Assembly (NCBI GenBank): GCA_002297815.1
Contig: DBKH01000061.1
Coordinates: 1-55,342, forward strand
DNA: 55,342 bases
Direction: 5' to 3'
Source: Bacteroidales bacterium UBA755
GTDB lineage: Bacteria; Bacteroidota; Bacteroidia; Bacteroidales; UBA932
Part shown: positions 16,801 to 22,978 of the stretch, in pieces
Layout: each line of letters begins with the position of its first letter
Numbering within the stretch: position 1 is the first letter of the stretch
The notes under the pieces: generated by a model
What the model saw: only the letters and a program-made list of their open reading frames with translations
Database searches by the model: none
What the model was told of the DNA's origin: nothing
Made by a program: the position numbers and the translations under genes

Positions 16801-17462
16801 CGTTCAAGGGGCTTCTTGATTGCGAAGTAGCAGCGACAACCGAGATCGACACTGCTATGAATATTGTTCTTCCTACATTAAGCGGGGTAGTCAGAGTTGA
16901 CGGACGAGATTTGTCTTTAGCAGAAAGTGACGAACTTAACAAGCTGCGCAGAACGCTGATGTTCAGAGACAAAGACTCTAGCCACATCGAGTCTATCTCA
17001 ATTCGTGGAATCATCAAGGACAATCAATTGGAAGTTTTTCCCTTCCTTCTGAACATAGATCGCTACTCAATTGCTGCCAGCGGACTTCAACGTTTCGATC
17101 AGAAGTTTAAGTACCATCTTTCCGCTTTGAAATCACCAGTCCCGTTCAAGTTCGGGATAAATCTTGATGGCTCTTTCGATGACTGGCGATGGAAACTTGG
17201 CAAGACTAAGTACAAGAGTCGGAACATCCCATTGTTTGACACTCAGGTTGAACGCATGAGGTTAAATCTCGTCAACGCCATCCGGAACATATTCGATAAA
17301 GGTGTCGAACAGGCTATCCGGCAAAATCAACTGTCACAAAAAGTTATTGAATCCAAGAAACGGAAGATGGCCTACTCCTCAGCCCTGACCGAGGACCTCT
17401 CCACAGAGGAAAAGAAAACCCTTCAGGCTCTAGAAAAGGCTGCGGGCTCGGATTCAAAATAA
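13899..17462 (+). CDS. AsmA-like family protein
   Basis: A 1187-residue protein anchored by one N-terminal membrane helix (about residues 17-40, LLWALLGIWAVIVIVLQVVL), followed directly by the AsmA N-terminal signature (ADEYVDGSVSFSGIKASMF...FPNLNVTIDNFSI). The long remainder is beta-rich and periplasmic, ending in a region near residues 1050-1110 (...DNQLEVFPFLLNIDRYSIAASG) typical of AsmA C-terminal domains. AsmA/TamB-type proteins form lipid-transfer bridges or assist outer-membrane assembly; the exact role here is inferred. Monocistronic, possibly leaderless. The length is in the normal range for Bacteroidota members. Confidence 0.85.
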   Translation: MGNEKCKHAAWHRLRPLLWALLGIWAVIVIVLQVVLNSAVLTRIVEKAADEYVDGSVSFSGIKASMFRSFPNLNVTIDNFSITYPHDRFAAFDSLETSENHLLKAGCGTLADTLAHFDKLSVSVNYLAAATGRIRIRKASLEHPRIFAHQYDSTQCNWNMFGDGSVKDGGDTTASTLPPISIGKVNLDGRPFVVYTNSSDTIFGCIFLKSLTARGHFDAKRGKIENVSVTLDSLFAAGRLPADTVAFGLERLNIKERAGHFDVSMASRLFLGLKSSGRMSLPVEISGDIFPELDKKKISVERMTARIATIGLSADGEADFSGRNIHIKAAANIEKASVNELVEYFGSNFPVLKKLRTDALLTLNASCNGYYDRDSGSLPPLSVQMQVPDSRIGWEGIDGEGRFDLDITAKSEGGKLTAEIPDFCLSVDGMKVSLSGTADDLLGNDPLFNINSDIHFLLDSLVNYLPDSLGITVRGNLDGSIKGDFRLSQLDPYNFSEIGLNGTLKSNGIKVNVPKDTLVAYLGETEISLGPFSHDEDGQETESEHHHRHTGLSAKIDSLFAEYGSTTFIRGTGLELSAHNAEESMGGDIGRHPIHGHLDISSIGMMDLDSCFVGALRSANTFVLTQNVINRHIVPFLSLSSHNNRIAVREGVNRFSVKDAKFAIAAHPNSVERQIRRKHFLDSLQREYPNVKRDSLFKEAFRKRVGAKLPDFLSEKDFEKNDIRIQLGESLAGYVKDWDISGEITVAEGLVITPYFPLENRITGFQGTITNNTIDIKKLSLKAGTSDISANGHLSGMRRFMTSGRGRLNLDLGINSEVIDVNEILLALNSGKRFTPPGRNTALTGIDDDDYLNSVKEQASSDTTITSTLIVLPSNLNAKVSLQANTIRYSDLLASKMSSNLEMKERCLQLTKTMATTNMGDVSIEGFYSTKTKKDLKAGFDLRLDGITAERVIQLFPAVDSIVPMLKAFKGLLDCEVAATTEIDTAMNIVLPTLSGVVRVDGRDLSLAESDELNKLRRTLMFRDKDSSHIESISIRGIIKDNQLEVFPFLLNIDRYSIAASGLQRFDQKFKYHLSALKSPVPFKFGINLDGSFDDWRWKLGKTKYKSRNIPLFDTQVERMRLNLVNAIRNIFDKGVEQAIRQNQLSQKVIESKKRKMAYSSALTEDLSTEEKKTLQALEKAAGSDSK

Positions 17463-17481
17463 TGATGAAACAAAAATATTA

Positions 17482-17512
17482 TTTGAATATTAACAGATTT
17501 CAACTATCTTTG
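17482..17512 (+). promoter_or_regulatory. Promoter of tRNA-Leu
   Basis: TTTG at 17482-17485, 19 bp, TATCTTTG at 17505-17512: a perfect -33/-7 pair. Start near 17519 gives an 88-nt leader before the mature tRNA. Confidence 0.7.
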
Positions 17513-17606
17513 TAGTCCTTTCGGACTCGGAGCGAGGACAGCTTCCAATTGCCCGGACTCCCTGCGGAATCCCTTTCATCATCTAGATTCCCCACCGGAA
17601 GGCCTT

Positions 17607-17686
17607 GCGGGTGTGTTGAAATTGGTAGACAAGCCAGACTTAGGATCTGGTGCGCAAGCGTATGGGTTCGAGTCCCTTCACCCGCA
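17607..17686 (+). tRNA. tRNA-Leu (anticodon UAG)
   Basis: An 80-nt mature tRNA with acceptor stem GCGGGTG (17607-17613) and CACCCGC (17679-17685), discriminator A. The anticodon stem CCAGA/TCTGG closes the loop CTTAGGA, giving UAG. The short variable arm region TGCGCAAGCGT and the T arm GGGTTCGAGTCCC are present. The 3' CCA is not encoded. Confidence 0.95.
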
Positions 17687-17691
17687 CAAGT

Positions 17692-17721
17692 GGACAGCCT
17701 CGTTTGAGGCTGTCCTTTTTT
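17692..17721 (+). terminator. Terminator of tRNA-Leu
   Basis: Perfect 10-bp stem GGACAGCCTC/GAGGCTGTCC with a GTTT loop, followed by a T6 run. Confidence 0.9.
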
Positions 17722-17924
17722 CATTCCCATAACCCACTGAGAATCCATCCAATAAATCGAAAACAGAGTTCCGGTTTCCGGTTCGATAAATGCGGTTTTT
17801 CTTGTCCCAAAATATTCCGTTCGGATATTGCAGAGCAAATAAAAACCGAGGGGTAAACAGAGAGCCTTAGGGCTCAGAGTGACAGCTAGGTGCAGACATT
17901 ACCCTAATAACGTCTGTAATGGCT

Positions 17925-17993
17925 GCGCACTCTCTCAACCTTGCTGAAACGTACTCGCTTGTAAGCTCGCACTTTGACAAGTCTGATAATCTC
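17925..17993. repeat. Dispersed repeat, copy 2 (after tRNA-Leu)
   Basis: Related to 12074-12141; shares ACTCTCTCAACCTTGC and ACAAGTCTGATAAT. Lies in a non-coding stretch between the tRNA terminator and the nested inverted repeat. The rest of 17722-18033 shows no gene. Confidence 0.55.
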
Positions 17994-18033
17994 CACCTCA
18001 ATGGCGACTATCACAAAGTGGTTCTTTGCTCCC

Positions 18034-18183
18034 ATAATTCTAAGGATTAACTATAATGTCATAAGTGAGTGAAAGAACAAGAGACCCTTTCGTAGTACCC
18101 CCTCGGTAAAACAACAAAAAAGCAAGTGTTCCCTTTAGGGAAAGAACACTTGCTTTTTAACTCACTTAATTCCTTAGAATTAT
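18034..18183. other. 150-bp nested inverted repeat enclosing a bidirectional terminator-like hairpin
   Basis: The outer arms ATAATTCTAAGGA (18034-18046) and TCCTTAGAATTAT (18171-18183) are perfect. A second pair, TAAGTGAGT (18062-18070) and ACTCACTTA (18160-18168), sits inside. Near the right side a 15-bp perfect hairpin (18117-18131 with 18144-18158) is flanked by A and T runs on both sides and would terminate transcription in either direction. The layout could be a MITE-like element, a structured RNA or stacked terminators; no transposase or target duplication is visible. Confidence 0.6.
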
Positions 18184-18246
18184 TGCAAATTTAGCCATAA
18201 TTTTCAAATAATCAAGAAAATCCGACCCAATTTTACGAAATCTGCG

Positions 18247-18336
18247 TTAATCCACCTCTTCCAACCACTCCACAAACTCCAACACCATCTTGAAATCCTC
18301 CACAAAAGTTCGATAATCTTCCACGATTCCGCACAC
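18247..18336 (-). CDS. Possible 29-residue acidic peptide
   Basis: A GTG-initiated frame on the minus strand encodes a very acidic peptide ending EFVEWLEEVD. A strong AGGAGG lies 6 nt upstream of the GTG (plus-strand CCTCCT at 18343-18348), unusual in a phylum that seldom relies on such sites. Downstream on the same strand lies the hairpin at 18117-18158, ending in a T run. No homologue is recognised and no promoter is evident, so this may be chance. Confidence 0.25.
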   Translation of the reverse strand: MCGIVEDYRTFVEDFKMVLEFVEWLEEVD

Positions 18337-18467
18337 GAAACACCTCCTAATCGACAGATCAAGAGGCTTTTTTTTGTTGAGCGTGGTATTGGTGAACCAA
18401 AGCGGCTAAGATTCCTTGCAAAGCATAGCGTTGCTGGTGGCCGCCACAGGGATATTTTCGGTCAGGA

Positions 18468-18554
18468 GCCCCGTTGCTTGGAGGACATGGCGGCCTACGC
18501 GCTTCGCGCGCCCTATCCGGGTAAAGGGCCGCCATGTCCTCCAAGCAATGGGGC
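18468..18554. repeat. Large hairpin element with conserved 31-nt loop, copy 1
   Basis: Arms 18468-18495 and 18527-18554 pair over 28 bp with one G-T pair. The 31-nt loop (18496-18526) itself folds as CGCGC-TTC-GCGCG followed by CCC-TATCC-GGG. An outer 8-bp pair (TAGCGTTG at 18426-18433, CAACGCTA at 18555-18562) abuts the right arm. The loop matches the copy at 53443-53473, while the outer part of the arms is unrelated to that copy. Open frames through it are artefacts of its GC richness. Confidence 0.85.
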
Positions 18555-18562
18555 CAACGCTA

Positions 18563-19113
18563 GGTAAAGCAATGTCTAAACGCAACACGTTCAGTATCAA
18601 CGAGTGGTGGAGAATGTGTTAATTATTAGATAGTTAGTGCTTTGTCTTAAGTGTTAAACCGCTAAAGACTTATGGCTAAACTATTTATTAACAATGATTT
18701 ACGAATCTCGCTCAGGAAACCCTTCCTGCTTGTGGCTAGACATTGAGCCGCATCATCGACCTCCTATTAGGGAAATGACTAAGAGTTGAGTGGTTGAACG
18801 ACAATATTGCCGCGAAGTGTCGTCGAACCCCTCCATTTGTCGGTTTTGAACGACATTATAGTCTAAGAATGTCGGCCATTCACTCGGACAGGGTGCGTGA
18901 AGCGAAGAGGCTGCTGAGTCACGTGCCGGGTGCGTGAAGTGAAGACGCTATGACATCAAGGAAGTGGTACCTGACGTAACGTAAATCCTTATCTTTTTCA
19001 GGAGCTGAAGAGTATCGCGAAGATCTAGGACATCAAAGCCGTGGCGCAAATTCCTGCACAACTTCGCAAGGAAAATAGTTAGGCAGCAGGGCTATAATCT
19101 CTGAAATATGGCT
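18563..19113. other. No gene recognised
   Basis: About 550 bp with frequent stops in all frames. It contains an imperfect inverted repeat (GGTTGAACGACA near 18792 with TGTCGTCGAACC near 18818) and a direct repeat GGGTGCGTGAAG near 18890 and 18930. A frame near 19001-19080 encoding QELKSIAKI, a stop, then DIKAVAQIPAQLRKENS looks like decayed coding sequence. Confidence 0.4.
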
Positions 19114-19137
19114 AAAGGGGCACAAAATGCCCCTTTT
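19114..19137 (+). terminator. Terminator-like hairpin
   Basis: AAAGGGGCA (19114-19122) pairs perfectly with TGCCCCTTT (19128-19136) around CAAAA; short T run. It would end any transcript from the decayed region upstream. Confidence 0.6.
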
Positions 19138-19164
19138 ACCATATTATTGGTGGAGCAAAAGCCT

Positions 19165-19172
19165 TACATTTG
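19165..19172 (+). promoter_or_regulatory. -7 element (TACATTTG) for the peptide/fimbrillin pair
   Basis: TACATTTG lies 50 bp upstream of the peptide ATG. No TTTG stands at the expected -33 position (TATT at 19142-19145), so the promoter may be weak or activated. Confidence 0.4.
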
Positions 19173-19222
19173 TCGCACTGCAGAAGCAGTAATCATAATA
19201 CAATCAAAATAAATCCATTATC

Positions 19223-19345
19223 ATGAAGAACAAGGACAATTACATCCCGCCATTGTGCGAAGAGAGGGCACTCAATCTCGAAAGTACCGTACTGAACGCC
19301 AGCTTTCAGCTGAACGACTTTGAAGACGGAGGAGAAATCTGTTAA
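19223..19345 (+). CDS. Short 40-residue peptide preceding a fimbrillin-like gene
   Basis: Begins MKNKDNYIPPLCEERALN and ends DFEDGGEIC. It has the pattern of an N-terminal Tyr-x-x-Pro followed by a helical segment (LNLESTVLNASF) and an acidic Gly-containing tail, which I have seen in short genes placed just upstream of surface-lipoprotein genes in Bacteroidales; that recollection is not verified. It lies 17 bp before the fimbrillin-like gene and shares its promoter region, so they are likely co-transcribed. No signal peptide. Function unknown. Confidence 0.55.
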   Translation: MKNKDNYIPPLCEERALNLESTVLNASFQLNDFEDGGEIC

Positions 19346-19362
19346 ACCTAATTTGAAGAGCA

Positions 19363-20356
19363 ATGAAAAAGTTTTTTCTCATCATCGCAGCAGCCCTGAC
19401 TGCAGCCACATCTTGTCAAAAGAATGACACTATTCTAGCTAGCACCGAGATAAAGTACAACCCGATAGACCTCACACTCACGGCATCCATTAAGGGGGGG
19501 GCTGGCACGAAGGTCAGCTACACGGAAGAAAGCAATGTGCTGAAAGCCGCCTGGGAAAAGGACGACCAGATATCTCTCGTAGCACTTGACAGAAGTGGGG
19601 ATGTCCTCTCCAATGATGTTTTCTCGGCAACGGGCAGCGGATCCTCAACACAGTTCTCCGGCAGTTATTCAAACCCTGACCAAGCCGCCTCCGTAGCCGT
19701 CTTCTACCCTGCCCTCACCGAAGGGGAGGGAACCGAATCAACACCTTGGCACTCGAAATTTTACGATTCGAATCAATCTTTCGGTACTTTATACGACCTC
19801 AAAAAAAAATAATAATGTTATAAGTTGGGGAAGCGCATCTCAGCTTCAGCCTAAAAATGCAGACCCGTCATTCCTAAAAAATATGGTAGTAATGAGAGGA
19901 GAGGTCAGCGACATCACAAGTCTCGTGTCAGGCAAGGCCAGCGCCACTATCAAGAACTGCTGCTATGTGATCAAGATGAATATCAAAATGCCTTCAACTT
20001 TCTCAAACGCTCAGCAAATCACGTTAAAAGCCTCAGCTACTATCAGCCACTATGGTTGGACTTATGCTAAATCCAACTTTGGAATACGCAATGGTAATAC
20101 AGCTAATACTATCTCAATTGGACTCGGAAAGGAGCTTGCAGAAGACACACAAATGGGTACTGGTTTTCCAATTGATGACTCTATCACGGCCTATCTGGTG
20201 GGATACACTGCATGTTCGCTTAACCTTACGTCTGGCCAGACACTTACTGTCTCTATTGACAATATGTCTCAATATACAAAAACCAAAACTCTCACTTCCG
20301 ACATCACCCTTGAACCGGGCAAGATGTACCGCATGAACATCGACATGACGAAGTAG
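19363..20356 (+). pseudogene. Fimbrillin-like surface lipoprotein, frameshifted at a poly-A tract
   Basis: The 5' part (19363-19812) begins with a lipoprotein signal, MKKFFLIIAAALTAATSC, then reads like the N-terminal domain of fimbrillin-family proteins (...AAWEKDDQISLVALDRSG...). It stops at a TAA directly after nine A (19801-19809). In the next frame the protein resumes without a break as NNNVISWGSASQLQPKNADPS and runs to 20356 with a typical fimbrillin end (ITLEPGKMYRMNIDMTK). With eight A the two parts form one protein of about 330 residues. A G8 run at 19494-19501 is a second slippery tract in the same gene. So this is either a pseudogene, a sequencing error, or a gene switched on and off by slippage. 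If intact it would be a surface-exposed adhesin or pilus subunit. Confidence 0.8.
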
Positions 20357-20383
20357 GAGCCGGCACATAATTAATTCGGATAT

Positions 20384-20428
20384 TAGCGGAATGTTCTGAG
20401 CAGTCACGATAGCTAGAACATTCCGCTA
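20384..20428 (+). terminator. Hairpin after the fimbrillin-like gene
   Basis: A perfect 14-bp inverted repeat: TAGCGGAATGTTCT (20384-20397) with AGAACATTCCGCTA (20415-20428). The following T run is weak. Confidence 0.6.
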
Positions 20429-20457
20429 TGAAGTTTTGTGGACTACCGAACAAAGGG

Positions 20458-20486
20458 GGGAGTCTCGTTTGAGGCTGCCTTTTTTG
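20458..20486 (+). terminator. Second terminator for the plus strand
   Basis: AGTCTC-GTTT-GAGGCT, extended outward by two G-C pairs across one mismatch, followed by a run of seven T. Its loop and right arm resemble the tRNA-Leu terminator (GAGGCTG). Confidence 0.65.
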
Positions 20487-20495
20487 TTATCAAAA

Positions 20496-20520
20496 GGTCG
20501 CTTCGACAGGCTCAGCGACC
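20496..20520. repeat. Palindromic repeat, GGTCGCT arm class, intergenic
   Basis: Perfect arms GGTCGCT/AGCGACC around TCGACAGGCTC (the family centre in reverse orientation). Lies between convergent terminators. Confidence 0.85.
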
Positions 20521-20558
20521 CCGGATCCGGTAGTCGGGGGAAACGGGTAGAAATGGAA

Positions 20559-20584
20559 AAAGGCAGACCGTTGGGTCTGCCTTT
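20559..20584 (-). terminator. Terminator of rpsU
   Basis: An 11-bp stem, AAAGGCAGACC (20559-20569) with GGTCTGCCTTT (20574-20584). On the minus strand it is followed by TTCC after a T5 run. Confidence 0.8.
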
Positions 20585-20597
20585 ATTTCGAAAGAAA

Positions 20598-20792
20598 TTA
20601 CTGCTCGTCAAGCAACTGGAGGTGCTGAACGTAGATAGCTTTCATCTTCGCAGCTCTTCTCTTTACAGAAGGCTTCTCGAAGTTCTTGCGGGCGCGAAGC
20701 TCGCGGATGGCACCGGTCTTCTCGAATTTCCTCTTGAATTTCTTCAGAGCCCTTTCGATGTTCTCGCCTTCCTTGATAGGAACTATGATCAT
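20598..20792 (-). CDS. rpsU: 30S ribosomal protein S21
   Basis: A 64-residue basic protein beginning MIIVPIKEGENIERALKKFK, the S21 N-terminal signature, with the KRRAAKMKA basic helix. It binds the small subunit near the 3' end of 16S rRNA. Length and sequence fit Bacteroidota S21. The start is preceded by GGAGGTGG. It is monocistronic with its own terminator. The 139-residue open frame on the opposite strand is a shadow. Confidence 0.95.
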   Translation of the reverse strand: MIIVPIKEGENIERALKKFKRKFEKTGAIRELRARKNFEKPSVKRRAAKMKAIYVQHLQLLDEQ

Positions 20793-20882
20793 AATGCTGT
20801 TACCACCTCCTTTTTTCTAAAACTTGGGAATGATCCGGCAATCTTTTACCGATAAAATTCCAAGCGCTTTCTAAAGCGGGTG

Positions 20883-20910
20883 CAAAGATAAGAAAAAAAT
20901 GTTAATTTTG
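20883..20910. promoter_or_regulatory. Divergent -7 elements for rpsU and the ATPase gene
   Basis: Minus strand: TATCTTTG (plus-strand 20883-20890) for rpsU. Plus strand: TAATTTTG at 20903-20910, 23 bp before the ATG at 20933. Neither has a TTTG at the ideal -33 distance. Confidence 0.5.
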
Positions 20911-20932
20911 TGTAAACAAAAATGTTATTTCG

Positions 20933-22090
20933 ATGGATAGTCCGTTTTTGTACAACAGATATGTGACTGGTCAGCATTTCATAGGCCGTAAGGAGGATTG
21001 CTCGATTTTGACCAACTTGCTGATTCAGAATGAGAATGTCGTGATTTGGGAACCTTTTGGTACCGGCAAGAAGTCTCTTGTTCATCAGGTGTTTACAAAA
21101 CTTAAAGTCAACGGAGAGTCTCTCACAGTCGGGGAGATGACGGCTTTGGACATACGTCAGGGAGAAGCTTTCGTCAAGAGACTTGGTGCTGCCGTCATCC
21201 GTCTGGTGGCTTCGACTCCGGATGAGTACGAGAAGATAGTTACAGGCCATCTTGAAGGGACCCATTGGGTTTTCGACCGCAAGGCTTTCTCGGACATGGA
21301 CACGATCCTTTCTACAAACTGGGAGCTGGATGACAATGATTTGAAAGCAGTTCTCAGGCTGCCTTACGCTCTTGCCGCGGAGAAAGGAGAAAAGTTGTAC
21401 ATGATAGTTGATGAGTTTCAGAATGTGGATTTGGCTGATGATGGAGAGCACATCTTCAAACTGATGGAAGAAGTGATGGATGAGGTGCGAGCCGAAGGGC
21501 TGAGAATCTTCTCTTACATATTCATTGGTTCTCAGGTCAACGCGATGGAGGACATATTCATAAAACGCCATTTCTTCTACCGTAGGGCGACTCGTTTGAA
21601 GTTGAGTGGGGTTGAGGAACGTGAAATTGTGGAACATGTGATAAAGGGCTTTTTGGCGAGTGGTAAGGTTGTGGATAGGGACATGATCAGTGGCGCATGC
21701 CGGCTGTTTAAGTGCAACTTATTTTACATCAATCACTTCACTTCGGTGTGCGACTCTCTCTCAAAGGGCTACATAATGGAACCTGTGCTGTTGGAGGCAC
21801 TTTCTGCCGTGATTGCGATCAACCGAGGTCGCTTCATCGCAATGATGAATGATCTGACCACTTTTCAGGTGAGTCTGCTTAAGGCGGTCATTGACGGTTA
21901 CACGAAATTCAGCACAGCGGAAGTGATTAGGAAATATTCACTCAATTCATCTGCCAATGTGCGTCGTCTGAAGGATGCTCTGATGAAGAAGGAAATCCTT
22001 ACTTTTGTCGGAGAGGACAGCAAGCCGGTGATTCTTGACCCGCTCTTCGAGTACTGGCTTAGGAACTACTATTTTAGGAAAAATCAATAA
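20933..22090 (+). CDS. AAA-family ATPase (STAND-like ATP-binding protein)
   Basis: A 385-residue cytoplasmic ATPase of the kind with an N-terminal ATPase domain and a C-terminal winged-helix region. It starts with the RYVTGQHFIGRKED segment usual just before the P-loop. The P-loop reads PFGTGKKSL (residues 41-49); the position after the conserved lysine, normally Ser/Thr, is Lys, with Ser next. Walker B is LYMIVDEF (155-162). The C-terminal half (...FSTAEVIRKYSLNSSANVRRLKDAL) looks like a helix-turn-helix, then a DPLFEYWLRNYY end. Function unknown; relatives are multi-copy in Bacteroidota. Divergent from rpsU and followed by a sirtuin gene 74 bp later. Confidence 0.82.
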   Translation: MDSPFLYNRYVTGQHFIGRKEDCSILTNLLIQNENVVIWEPFGTGKKSLVHQVFTKLKVNGESLTVGEMTALDIRQGEAFVKRLGAAVIRLVASTPDEYEKIVTGHLEGTHWVFDRKAFSDMDTILSTNWELDDNDLKAVLRLPYALAAEKGEKLYMIVDEFQNVDLADDGEHIFKLMEEVMDEVRAEGLRIFSYIFIGSQVNAMEDIFIKRHFFYRRATRLKLSGVEEREIVEHVIKGFLASGKVVDRDMISGACRLFKCNLFYINHFTSVCDSLSKGYIMEPVLLEALSAVIAINRGRFIAMMNDLTTFQVSLLKAVIDGYTKFSTAEVIRKYSLNSSANVRRLKDALMKKEILTFVGEDSKPVILDPLFEYWLRNYYFRKNQ

Positions 22091-22164
22091 TTTACGAATA
22101 TTTTATCTTGCCGCTGGCCGCGTTTGTTCGATGTGTGCAGGCAAGAGGAAATGGAGGATGAAAG

Positions 22165-22884
22165 ATGAACTCAGCTAAAAAGAAGATAGCCGTCTTGACG
22201 GGTGCTGGAGTGAGTGCCGAGAGCGGGCTCAGTACATTCAGGGGCAACAACGGTCTTTGGGGTGAATATGATCCCGAAGAGGTTGCGTCCATCCAAGGGT
22301 GGTACCGCAATAGGGCACTGGTTTTGGATTTCTACAATGGATTGCGTAAGAGGCTAAGTGAGGTGAAGCCTAATGCTGCACACTATGCCATCGCTGAACT
22401 AGAGAAGGAATATTCCGTGACTGTCATTACGCAGAACGTTGACAATCTGCACGAAAGGGCCGGAAGCACGAGGGTGTTGCACCTTCATGGCGAGGCTACT
22501 AAAGTTCGTCCGGAGGAAGGTGAATATGATCGTACATATTCAGAAAAAGAAGTGATTGACATTGGCTACGAAGAGGTTCATCTAGGGGATAAGGCTCCGA
22601 ACGGGAGTCAGTTGCGTCCGCACATCGTCTTTTTTGGTGAAGCTGTGCCGAACATCGAAAAGGCCATTGACATAGTTTCCGAGGCGGATTTGATGCTGAT
22701 AGTCGGTACTTCTCTTAATGTCTATCCAGCCGCAGGGCTCTACCGCTACGCTCCGAACGAAGCCCCAATCTACCTTATCGATCCAGAAGATGTGGCCATT
22801 CATGATCCTCGCATCACCCACATCCGCGAGGTTGCCACAAAAGGCATGAAAACGTTCTGTGAACTGCTTGAAAAGGCGTTTTAA
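22165..22884 (+). CDS. cobB: NAD-dependent protein deacylase (sirtuin), zinc-less form
   Basis: A 239-residue SIR2 protein removing acyl groups from lysine with NAD. The NAD-binding motif GAGVSAESGLSTFRG, the TQNVDNLHERAG segment, the catalytic histidine in LHLHGE, and GTSLNVYPAAG are present. The four cysteines that hold structural zinc in most sirtuins are absent; the corresponding region (about residues 110-150) has none. Other Bacteroidota sirtuins show the same condition as far as I recall. The start at 22165 follows GGAGG at a reasonable distance. Confidence 0.92.
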   Translation: MNSAKKKIAVLTGAGVSAESGLSTFRGNNGLWGEYDPEEVASIQGWYRNRALVLDFYNGLRKRLSEVKPNAAHYAIAELEKEYSVTVITQNVDNLHERAGSTRVLHLHGEATKVRPEEGEYDRTYSEKEVIDIGYEEVHLGDKAPNGSQLRPHIVFFGEAVPNIEKAIDIVSEADLMLIVGTSLNVYPAAGLYRYAPNEAPIYLIDPEDVAIHDPRITHIREVATKGMKTFCELLEKAF

Positions 22885-22950
22885 GTTATTTTTAACCCCG
22901 GTGTTAACCACCGCTAATTGAGAATTATCTCATAATTATAGTGTGGCTGC

Positions 22951-22958
22951 TAATTTTG
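22951..22958 (+). promoter_or_regulatory. -7 element (TAATTTTG) at the head of the PUL
   Basis: It lies 20 bp before the GH2 start at 22979. No TTTG stands at -33, consistent with a promoter needing an activator (inference). Just upstream, GGTGTTAACCACC (about 22900-22912) is a small palindrome. Confidence 0.45.
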
Positions 22959-22978
22959 CGCAAAAAAATAGCCGCATT

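Noticed and set aside
18359..18622. Open frames through the large hairpin (61-68 residues on both strands)
   Set aside because: They result from the GC-rich palindrome; similar frames occur in the other copy at 53344-53578 for the same reason.
20436..20855. 139-residue open frame opposite rpsU
   Set aside because: It begins in a terminator and repeat region and is antisense to a certain ribosomal protein gene.
22943..22978. Upstream start of the GH2 protein at 22943
   Set aside because: The -7 box at 22951-22958 lies downstream of it, and the signal peptide begins at the ATG at 22979.
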